Position numbers and translations under genes: made by a program | Notes under the pieces: generated by a model | Told to the model about the DNA's origin: nothing | Seen by the model: only the letters and a program-made list of their open reading frames with translations | Databases searched by the model: none | Origin: Parvibaculum sp. | Lineage (GTDB): Bacteria > Pseudomonadota > Alphaproteobacteria > Parvibaculales > Parvibaculaceae | NCBI GenBank assembly: GCA_020062605.1 | Contig: JAGUWA010000444.1 | Span: 1-13,368, forward strand | Direction: 5' to 3' | Length of the DNA: 13,368 bases | Shown here: piece by piece, positions 6,394 through 13,368 of the stretch | How positions within the stretch are numbered: the first letter of the stretch is position 1 | Layout of the letters: every line of letters starts with the position of its first letter

Positions 6394-8853
6394 CTAATGC
6401 GCCATAATCTGCTCCGGGCTGTCCGGAGAGGGACGCTTGCCTGCGGCCGCCTGCTCGGCAAGCCAGGCCTCCTCGTCCCATTCGATCGGCTCCGGCATGC
6501 GGGTCAGCGCATTCTTGAGGACCTCGTCGATGGTGTTCACCGGCACGATTTCCAGGGCGTTCTTCACGTTGTCCGGAATGTCGGCCAGGTCCTTGGCGTT
6601 GTCCTGCGGGATCAGCACCTTCTTGATGCCGCCGCGGAGTGCCGCAAGCAGCTTCTCCTTCAGGCCGCCGATGGGCAGAACGCGCCCACGGAGCGTCATC
6701 TCGCCCGTCATCGCCACATCCTTGCGGACGGGAATGCCGGTCATCACCGAGACGATGGCCACCGTCATGGCCGTGCCCGCCGAGGGACCGTCCTTCGGCG
6801 TTGCGCCTTCCGGCACGTGGACGTGGATGTCACGCCGGTCGAAGAGCGGCGGCTCGATGCCGAAGCGGGTCGCGCGGGAGCGAACGTAAGAGCTCGCCGC
6901 GGAGATCGACTCCTTCATGACATCGCGCAGGTTGCCCGTGACCGTCATGCGGCCCTTGCCGGGCATCATGACGCCTTCGATGGTGAGCAACTCGCCGCCG
7001 ACTTCCGTCCAGGCAAGACCCGTCACGATGCCGACCTGGTCTTCGCCCTCGGCCTCGCCGTAGCGATACTTCGGGACGCCGGCATAATCCGCGATGTTTT
7101 CCTTGGTGAGCGCGATCGACTTCTTGCCAGGGGTCGTGAGAATTTCCTTCACGGCCTTACGGGCAAGATTGTTCAACTCGCGCTCGAGGTTGCGAACGCC
7201 GGCTTCGCGCGTGTAGACGCGGATCAGCTGACGCAGCGCCTCGTCGTCGATCGACCACTCGCCCTTTCTCAGTCCGTGAGCCTCGACCGCCTTGGCGATC
7301 AGGTGGCGACGCGCGATTTCGACCTTCTCATCCTCGGTGTAACCGGCGATGCGGATGATCTCCATCCGGTCCATCAGCGGTTCCGGGATATTGAGCGTGT
7401 TCGCTGTCGTCACGAACATGACGTCGGAGAGATCGTAGTCGACCTCCAGGTAATGGTCGGCGAAGGAGTTGTTCTGCTCCGGGTCGAGCACTTCGAGAAG
7501 CGCCGAGGACGGATCGCCACGGAAATCCGAGCCCATCTTGTCGATCTCGTCGAGCAGGAAGAGCGGATTGGTGTGCTTCACTTTCTTCATCGACTGAATG
7601 ACCTTGCCGGGCATCGAGCCGATATAGGTGCGGCGGTGACCACGGATCTCCGCCTCGTCGCGCACGCCGCCGAGCGACATGCGCACGAAGTCGCGGCCGG
7701 TTGCACGCGCGATCGACTTGCCGAGCGAGGTCTTGCCGACGCCGGGCGGACCGACGAGGCAGAGGATCGGGCCCTTGAGCTTGTTGGACCGGCTCTGAAC
7801 GGCGAGATACTCGAGGATGCGCTCCTTGACCTTGTCGAGGCCATAATGCTCCTTGTCGAGGATCTCCTGCGCGTTGAGGATGTCCTTCTTCACGCGGCTC
7901 CTCTTCTTCCAGGGAACGGAGAGCAGCCAGTCGAGATAGTTGCGCACAACGGTCGCTTCGGCGGACATGGGGCTCATCTGCTTGAGCTTCTTCAGCTCGG
8001 CCATGGCCTTTTCGTTGGCTTCCTTTGAGAGCTTGGTCTTCTGGATGCGCTCTTCGAGTTCGCGCATCTCGTCCTTGCCCTCGTCGCCGTCGCCGAGCTC
8101 CTTCTGAATGGCCTTGAGCTGCTCGTTCAGATAATACTCGCGCTGTGTCTTCTCCATCTGGCGCTTGACGCGCGAGCGGATACGCTTTTCGACCTGGAGA
8201 ACGCTGATCTCGCCTTCCATCAGCGAATAGACGCGCTCCAGCCGTTCCACGACCGACGACATTTCGAGAAGCTCCTGCTTCTCGGGAATCTTGATGTTGA
8301 TATGGCTCGCAATGGTGTCGGCGAGTTTTGCCGGATCGTCGATCTGTCCGATCGAGCCCAGCACTTCCGGCGGCACCTTCTTGTTGAGCTTCACGTAGCC
8401 TTCGAACTGCGAGACGACCGAGCGCGAGAGGCCTTCAAGCTGCTCGCCATCATCGCCAGATTCCTCGACAACCTCGATCTCGGCTTCGAAGAATTCTCCA
8501 TTCGGCGTGAACTTCTTCACGCGCGCGCGGCGCACGCCCTCGACCAGCACCTTCACGGTGTTGTCGGGCAACTTCAAAAGCTGCAGCACTGTGCCGACCG
8601 TGCCGACTTCGTAGATTTCGTCCGAGGACGGATTGTCGTCCGCGGCGTTCTTCTGTGCGACGAGCAGGATCTGCTTGTCGTCCTGCATCACGTTCTCGAG
8701 GGCGCGCACGGACTTCTCGCGTCCGACGAAGAGCGGCACGATCATGTGCGGGAAGACCACGATGTCGCGCAGCGGCAGAACGGGAAGGACGAGAGGTTCT
8801 CCCTTACCTGTTTCGCCTGCCGGAGGCTTGTTGCTCTGTTCGTTGTCAGTCAT
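6394..8853 (-). CDS. lon: ATP-dependent protease Lon
   Basis: This 819-residue protein is the AAA+ serine protease that degrades misfolded and regulatory proteins in the cytoplasm. The N-terminal substrate-binding domain (about 20-215) starts with LPVLPLRDIVVFPHMIVPL. A coiled-coil linker (about 215-300) follows. The ATPase domain has Walker A GPPGVGKTS (368-376) and Walker B LFLLDEID (431-438). The protease domain has the catalytic dyad S691 (in PKDGPSAGTAM) and K734 (in GGLKEKLLAALRGG), 43 residues apart as in E. coli. The C-terminal tail ends in QIMAH. Length is normal for the alphaproteobacterial enzyme. The ATG at 8853 is clear from the protein, but the Shine-Dalgarno sequence is poor (AGG about 13 nt upstream). 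The gene is monocistronic in appearance: it has a heat-shock-like promoter 210 nt upstream and a terminator after it. A 550-codon antisense frame opposite it is a shadow. Confidence 0.98.
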   Translation of the reverse strand: MTDNEQSNKPPAGETGKGEPLVLPVLPLRDIVVFPHMIVPLFVGREKSVRALENVMQDDKQILLVAQKNAADDNPSSDEIYEVGTVGTVLQLLKLPDNTVKVLVEGVRRARVKKFTPNGEFFEAEIEVVEESGDDGEQLEGLSRSVVSQFEGYVKLNKKVPPEVLGSIGQIDDPAKLADTIASHINIKIPEKQELLEMSSVVERLERVYSLMEGEISVLQVEKRIRSRVKRQMEKTQREYYLNEQLKAIQKELGDGDEGKDEMRELEERIQKTKLSKEANEKAMAELKKLKQMSPMSAEATVVRNYLDWLLSVPWKKRSRVKKDILNAQEILDKEHYGLDKVKERILEYLAVQSRSNKLKGPILCLVGPPGVGKTSLGKSIARATGRDFVRMSLGGVRDEAEIRGHRRTYIGSMPGKVIQSMKKVKHTNPLFLLDEIDKMGSDFRGDPSSALLEVLDPEQNNSFADHYLEVDYDLSDVMFVTTANTLNIPEPLMDRMEIIRIAGYTEDEKVEIARRHLIAKAVEAHGLRKGEWSIDDEALRQLIRVYTREAGVRNLERELNNLARKAVKEILTTPGKKSIALTKENIADYAGVPKYRYGEAEGEDQVGIVTGLAWTEVGGELLTIEGVMMPGKGRMTVTGNLRDVMKESISAASSYVRSRATRFGIEPPLFDRRDIHVHVPEGATPKDGPSAGTAMTVAIVSVMTGIPVRKDVAMTGEMTLRGRVLPIGGLKEKLLAALRGGIKKVLIPQDNAKDLADIPDNVKNALEIVPVNTIDEVLKNALTRMPEPIEWDEEAWLAEQAAAGKRPSPDSPEQIMAH

Positions 8854-9010
8854 GGTCGGGTACCTGCCTTACTAATGTCTGCCGCCCGCAGCGAAACCTC
8901 AGCCTAACATCCGATTCTGAACGAATGCTGATCTGCCGGTCGTCCACCAGAATAGCGGGATTCGGGCTCGCCGCGCCTTTTTCAGAGCGGCTTTGGACGA
9001 GAAGGCTGCC

Positions 9011-9056
9011 GGGCTCTCTTTCGAAGCCCCGGCTCGCTCGAGGCCCGGGCGGGCCT
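9011..9056 (-). promoter_or_regulatory. GC-rich stem-loops at the 5' end of the lon leader
   Basis: AGGCCC (9041-9046) and GGGCCT (9051-9056) form a perfect 6-bp stem with a 4-nt loop, a few bases after the predicted lon transcription start. Next to it GGGCT (9011-9015) pairs with AGCCC (9025-9029). Together with the 210-nt leader length this suggests a structured 5' UTR. The rest of 8854-9010 shows no gene. Confidence 0.35.
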
Positions 9057-9059
9057 ACT

Positions 9060-9102
9060 GGTTAAAATGAAAATGGCCCCGAAAGCGCTTGCTTTCAAGG
9101 CC
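9060..9102 (-). terminator. Rho-independent terminator of clpX
   Basis: GGCCTTGAAAGC (9102-9091) and GCTTTCGGGGCC (9086-9075) form a 12-bp stem in RNA (two G-U pairs) with the loop AAGC. It is followed by the T-rich tail ATTTTCATTTTAACC. It lies 44 nt after the clpX stop, as expected for the end of that gene. Confidence 0.75.
9071..9099 (-). promoter_or_regulatory. Predicted heat-shock (RpoH/sigma32-like) promoter of lon
   Basis: Reading leftward, CTTGAAA (9099-9093) is a perfect sigma32 -35 element. After a 14-nt spacer comes GGCCATTT (9078-9071), matching the -10 consensus CCCCATNT at six positions. lon is a classic RpoH target in E. coli and in alphaproteobacteria. The start would be near 9064. 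The promoter lies within the clpX terminator hairpin. Caveat: the hairpin itself could create part of the match by chance. Confidence 0.6.
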
Positions 9103-9145
9103 ACCTCCAAATTTCAGAAAAAGCCTTCTTTTCAGAGACTTGCCG

Positions 9146-10411
<1,266 letters not shown>

Positions 10412-10725
10412 AAAAACTCCTTAGTAACCTACAGGCCGTAAGGGACGCATCCAGCCTATGCACCAACCGTGCCTGCCTTGCAGCGACCGATCAAGCAGTC
10501 CGTTTTCATTATGCCCGAACGGCGCTAACGGATGACTCGGTGAGCCGCCTTAACTCCATACGAGCATGTTATTCAACGAGGGATCAACATTTCATTACCC
10601 CTCTTTCGGGCCGGAAAAAGCCCACCAGCGACCCGGCGGCAGGCATCTACAGCCCGTTTCTTGTGCATCCGGCGCTGTTTCAACGAGCAGGCGAAAAGGC
10701 CGGAAACCCTCAAAATAGCGCCAAA
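10412..10725 (-). other. clpP-clpX intergenic region
   Basis: This 314-nt stretch holds no credible gene. At its right end an imperfect inverted repeat (10690-10701 with 10729-10741; about ten pairs, one bulged T, loop near 29 nt) brackets the clpP stop codon. It might act as an mRNA 3' structure, but it has no T run and is not a canonical terminator. A CATAAT hexamer (minus strand, within about 10505-10512) could be a -10 box for clpX but has no acceptable -35. One GANTC site (GACTC) is at 10534-10538. Whether clpX is co-transcribed with clpP cannot be decided from the sequence. Confidence 0.4.
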
Positions 10726-11364
10726 TCAGCCCTTTTTCGCCACGTCATCCGGGGAGGGCGAACGCTCTACCCCGATATGGTCGATAATGCCGAACTCCAG
10801 GGCGCGCTCCGGGCTCATGAAATTATCGCGTTCGAGGGCATCTTCCACAGCCTTCAGGCTCTGGCCGGTGTGCTTCACATAGATGTTGTTCAGGCGTTCT
10901 CGAATCGCAATCGTTTCGCGGGCATGAATTTCTATGTCGGTCGCCTGCCCCTGGAAACCGCCGGAGGGCTGGTGAACCATGATGCGGGCGTTGGGGAGCG
11001 CATGGCGCATGCCCTTTTCGCCTGCGGCAAGAAGCAGGGAACCCATGGATGCCGCCTGCCCCATGCAGACCGTCGCCACCGGCGGGCGGATATGCTGCAT
11101 CGTATCGTAGATCGCCAGACCCGACGTAACGATGCCGCCCGGCGAGTTGATGTACATCGAGATTTCCTTCTTCGGGTTTTCAGCCTCGAGGAAGAGAAGC
11201 TGCGCCGTCACCAGCATCGCCATCCCGTCCTCGACGGGACCGGCAACGAAAATGATGTGCTCCTTCAGAAGACGCGAGAAAATGTCGTAGGCACGCTCAC
11301 CACGGTTGGTCTGCTCGACCACCATCGGCACGAGGTTCATATAGGTATCGATGGGGTCTTTCAT
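10726..11364 (-). CDS. clpP: ATP-dependent Clp protease proteolytic subunit ClpP
   Basis: This 212-residue serine peptidase assembles into a two-ring barrel and degrades proteins delivered by ClpX or ClpA in the cytoplasm. The catalytic triad is S106 (in GQAASMGSLLL), H131 (in MVHQPSGG) and D180 (in LERDNFMSPEEA-like block), with the same spacing (25 and 49 residues) as E. coli ClpP. The oxyanion-loop stretch YINSPGGIVTSGLAIYD is at 71-87. The N-terminus MKDPIDTYMNLVPMVVEQT includes a short propeptide region normally removed. The ATG at 11364 has AGGAG five bases upstream. The gene is the first of the clpP-clpX pair. A heat-shock-like promoter lies about 130 nt upstream, with a leader that can form two stem-loops. 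Confidence 0.98.
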   Translation of the reverse strand: MKDPIDTYMNLVPMVVEQTNRGERAYDIFSRLLKEHIIFVAGPVEDGMAMLVTAQLLFLEAENPKKEISMYINSPGGIVTSGLAIYDTMQHIRPPVATVCMGQAASMGSLLLAAGEKGMRHALPNARIMVHQPSGGFQGQATDIEIHARETIAIRERLNNIYVKHTGQSLKAVEDALERDNFMSPERALEFGIIDHIGVERSPSPDDVAKKG

Positions 11365-11403
11365 AACTTCTCCTGGGCGCGGTTCAGACGCTTGTTTAAC
11401 AGG

Positions 11404-11468
11404 TTGCGCCGCCCGCCCGCAAAGGGCGCAAGCGTCGCATGTCCATGCAAGCGCATGAAACTGGACAT
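11404..11468 (-). promoter_or_regulatory. Two stem-loops in the clpP leader
   Basis: ATGTCCA (11439-11445) and TGGACAT (11462-11468) form a 7-bp inverted repeat with a 16-nt interval that contains a smaller TGC/GCA stem. TTGCGCC (11404-11410) and GGCGCAA (11425-11431) form another 7-bp repeat with a 14-nt loop. Both lie between the predicted promoter and the clpP ribosome binding site. They may shape mRNA stability or translation; no known riboswitch or ROSE-type thermometer was recognised. Confidence 0.35.
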
Positions 11469-11492
11469 CAAACGTGTTTAGGCCGATTCGGT

Positions 11493-11521
11493 AAATGGAC
11501 GGTTCAGAACACTAGCGCAAG
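11493..11521 (-). promoter_or_regulatory. Predicted heat-shock (RpoH/sigma32-like) promoter of clpP
   Basis: CTTGCGC (11521-11515) is followed after 14 nt by GTCCATTT (11500-11493). The CTTG core, the spacer length and the CCATTT core are the same as in the proposed lon promoter, although the -35 lacks the AAA end. clpP is a heat-shock gene in other proteobacteria. A GANTC site (11485-11489) lies three bases downstream of the -10 element. The leader would be about 120 nt. Confidence 0.5.
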
Positions 11522-11583
11522 GAATATAGGGACTGGAACGGCAGATTTCTCCCCCTTCCCCCGCAGGGTCTTTTGCCGCAGCG

Positions 11584-12114
11584 TCAGGCAGCCTGCCTGA
11601 CCTTCCCGCCCGCCGGAACCGCCTCCATGCCGGGGTGCCCGATCATGCCGGCAACGCCTGCCAGCGCCCCCGAAACGAGTTCGCGGGCGAGGAATCGCGC
11701 CGGATCCACCCAGCCCGGCAGACTGAGGCGGCGGGCGAGCGCCCGCGTAAACCCAAAGCGGCGGTAATAGGGCTCGTCGCCCACCAGCACCACGATCCGG
11801 TGTCCCTGCTCCGCCGCACGGGCAAGGCCCGCTTTCATGAGCCGGCTGCCGATCCCCTCGCCCTGGCGCTCCGGCGCGGTGACGAGCGGACCAAGCAGAA
11901 GCGCGGGCACGCCGCCCTCGATCTCGATGGGCCAGAAGCGGAGGGTGCCGACCACCTCGCCCTTGTCGAGGGCCACCAGCGACAGCGAGGCTTCTGCCTC
12001 GATGCCGTTGCGAAGCCGGTAGACCGTCTTTGCGAAACGGTCCGGGCCGAAAGCCTCGGCGACGAGCTTCTCCACCGCCGCATTGTGTGACCCAGTTTCC
12101 GATACGATCTTCAT
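11584..12114 (-). CDS. GNAT-family N-acetyltransferase (YhbS-like)
   Basis: This 176-residue protein belongs to the acetyl-CoA-dependent GNAT superfamily; its substrate is unknown. The acetyl-CoA pyrophosphate loop is RQGEGIGSRLM (83-93). The preceding beta strand is ALLLGPLVTAPE (71-82). The LVGDEPYYRRFGF block at 110-122 is typical of the YhbS subgroup. The C-terminal part (VDPARFLARELVSGALAGVAG) also fits that subgroup. ATG at 12114 is preferred over ATG at 12126 because GGAAA lies five bases before it, while the upstream ATG has no such site. A much longer frame reaching back to 12492 runs through the end of the decarboxylase gene and is not real. The gene follows the decarboxylase by 89 nt in the same direction, so the two may share a transcript. 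No convincing terminator was seen after it before the clpP promoter. Confidence 0.85.
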   Translation of the reverse strand: MKIVSETGSHNAAVEKLVAEAFGPDRFAKTVYRLRNGIEAEASLSLVALDKGEVVGTLRFWPIEIEGGVPALLLGPLVTAPERQGEGIGSRLMKAGLARAAEQGHRIVVLVGDEPYYRRFGFTRALARRLSLPGWVDPARFLARELVSGALAGVAGMIGHPGMEAVPAGGKVRQAA

Positions 12115-12203
12115 GTTCGTTTCCATGTGGAGCAACGGCGGCGGCGCGATCTGCCCGCGCGGCCGTTCCACCATTCGATGTGTGAGCGAGCTTCTTCCCG
12201 GCC

Positions 12204-13368
12204 TCAGATGCAGACGCTTGCCAGCGGCGGGAAGCCATTGAACCCGACGGCGGAGTACGTCGTCGTGTAGGCACCCGTCGCGAGGATCCACACCTTGTCG
12301 CCCGCCTGAAGATCGGAAGGCAGGCGATAGTCCGTCTTCTCGTAGAGAATATCGGCGCTGTCGCAGGTGGGACCGGCAAGAACGACGGGCGAGGTATCGC
12401 CGCCATCCTTCGAGGTCAGAAGGCGATACTTGATCGCCTCGTCCATCGTCTCGGCAAGACCGTGGAACTTGCCGGCATCGAGGTAGACCCATCGCCGTGC
12501 GTCTTCACCGCCTTTTTCGGAGACAAGAACGACTTCCGCTTGGATGACGCCGGCATCGCCGACGACGCCGCGGCCGGGCTCTACGATGACCTCCGGCTGA
12601 CGATCGCCGAAATGCCGGACAAGCGCTTCACGGATTGCCTGGCCGTAGGCGGCAATCGACGGTACGTCGGTGCGATAGCGCGACGGGAAGCCGCCGCCCA
12701 TGTTGACCATGCGGAGCTTCACGCCACGCGCTTCGAGGTCGCGGAAGAGCGACAGGGAAAGCGCGAGCGCCTTGTCGTATTGCGAGAGGTCGGTCTGCTG
12801 GGAACCGACATGGAACGACAAGCCATAGGCGTCGAGACCAAGCTCGTTGGCGCGCACGAGAAGATCGGCGGCCATCTCCGGCTCGCAACCGAACTTGCGC
12901 GAAAGCGGCCATTCGGCGCCCTCGCATTCCATGAGCACGCGGCAATAGACTTTCGAGCCTGGCGCGACGCGCGCGATCTTGTCGAGTTCGGCGGCGCTGT
13001 CGAAGGCATACATGCGCACGCCCTTGCCGTAAGCCTCGGCGATGTCGCGCTCCTTCTTGATCGTGTTGCCGAAGGAGAGGCGGTCCGGCGAGACGCCATG
13101 GGCAAGGCAAAGGTCGATCTCGCCCATGCTGGCGGTGTCGAAGGACGAGCCGAGACGCGCCAGCCGAGAGACGATCTCGTCGGCCGGGTTCGCCTTCACG
13201 GCGTAGAAGATACGAGCCTGAGGCAGCGAGCGCGCGAGCTCCTCGAAGTTGTGGGCGACGATGTCAACATCGACCACAAGGCAAGGAGAGGGAATGTCGG
13301 CGGCGGCGAGGTAGCGCGCGATCTTCGGCGGCAGACCACCGCGCTCCAGCGGCAGCTCGGCCGCCTTG
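12204..13368 (-). CDS. odc: Ornithine/lysine decarboxylase, alanine-racemase fold (N-terminus beyond window edge)
   Basis: This PLP-dependent group IV decarboxylase converts ornithine to putrescine (possibly also lysine to cadaverine) in polyamine synthesis. At least 387 residues are encoded. The frame stays open to the right edge with no ATG or stop, so the true start is outside; the GTG at 13277 is internal, because CLVVDVD just spans it as in homologues. PLP and active-site features in order: FYAVKANP with the Schiff-base lysine, FHVGSQ, MGGGFP, VEPGRG, GPTCDSADILY with the catalytic cysteine and substrate-binding aspartate, and YTTTYSAVGFNGF near the end. The block ahead of the barrel (KAAELPLERGGLPPK, then IARYLAAADIPSPCLVV) appears longer than in common 377-residue relatives. 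Ornithine versus lysine preference cannot be told apart by eye. A GNAT acetyltransferase follows 89 nt downstream. Confidence 0.92.
   Translation of the reverse strand, partial: KAAELPLERGGLPPKIARYLAAADIPSPCLVVDVDIVAHNFEELARSLPQARIFYAVKANPADEIVSRLARLGSSFDTASMGEIDLCLAHGVSPDRLSFGNTIKKERDIAEAYGKGVRMYAFDSAAELDKIARVAPGSKVYCRVLMECEGAEWPLSRKFGCEPEMAADLLVRANELGLDAYGLSFHVGSQQTDLSQYDKALALSLSLFRDLEARGVKLRMVNMGGGFPSRYRTDVPSIAAYGQAIREALVRHFGDRQPEVIVEPGRGVVGDAGVIQAEVVLVSEKGGEDARRWVYLDAGKFHGLAETMDEAIKYRLLTSKDGGDTSPVVLAGPTCDSADILYEKTDYRLPSDLQAGDKVWILATGAYTTTYSAVGFNGFPPLASVCI

Noticed and set aside
6376..8028. A 550-codon open frame on the plus strand opposite lon
   Set aside because: It is a GC-rich antisense shadow: lon on the other strand has every expected catalytic residue, and the plus-strand product (His/Arg/Asp-rich) resembles no family and has no ribosome binding site.
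10480..10540. CATAAT as the -10 box of a clpX promoter
   Set aside because: No acceptable -35 hexamer at 16-18 nt distance; noted only under the intergenic region.
10540..11481. A 313-codon plus-strand frame opposite clpP
   Set aside because: Shadow of clpP extended through its flanking non-coding DNA; no homology recognised.

Overview
This GC-rich window is a chromosomal housekeeping segment of an alphaproteobacterium, most likely from the Rhizobiales/Parvibaculales side. The order clpP-clpX-lon-hupB, then tRNA genes, then nuoA-B-C-D-E-F, all on the minus strand, is a layout known from alphaproteobacteria. The encoded proteins (alphaproteobacterial-type NuoE and Lon tails, HU of 91 aa, group IV ornithine decarboxylase) fit that assignment. 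A genus cannot be named from the sequence alone. Layout on + coordinates: 1-3813 holds nuoF (cut by the left edge), nuoE, nuoD, nuoC, nuoB and nuoA, a compact complex I operon read leftward from a sigma70-type promoter near 3933-3960. Next come a tRNA terminator (3986-4011), tRNA-Asp(GUC) and tRNA-Val(UAC), also leftward. The only rightward gene is a YcaD-like MFS transporter (4542-5840), sitting between the tRNAs and hupB. From 5925 to 11364 lie hupB, lon, clpX and clpP, all leftward. From 11584 to the right edge lie a YhbS-like GNAT acetyltransferase and an ornithine/lysine decarboxylase that runs off the window. How the genes work together: the nuo genes build the peripheral arm and part of the membrane arm of NADH:quinone oxidoreductase. 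ClpP, ClpX and Lon are the main ATP-dependent cytosolic proteases, and HU is a nucleoid protein. Lon and ClpP both appear to be preceded by heat-shock (RpoH/sigma32-like) promoters with the same 14-nt spacer and the same CCATTT core, so they probably respond together to protein-folding stress. The decarboxylase supplies putrescine or cadaverine, and the neighbouring acetyltransferase may be co-transcribed with it. I do not see an undescribed system here. The most interesting signals are regulatory: a lon heat-shock promoter written across the clpX terminator hairpin; a matching promoter before clpP; three GANTC methylation sites packed into the hupB promoter and leader; paired hairpins in several 5' leaders; and the MFS gene placed against the grain of a conserved gene block. 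No insertion sequence, CRISPR array, prophage or integrase was found.
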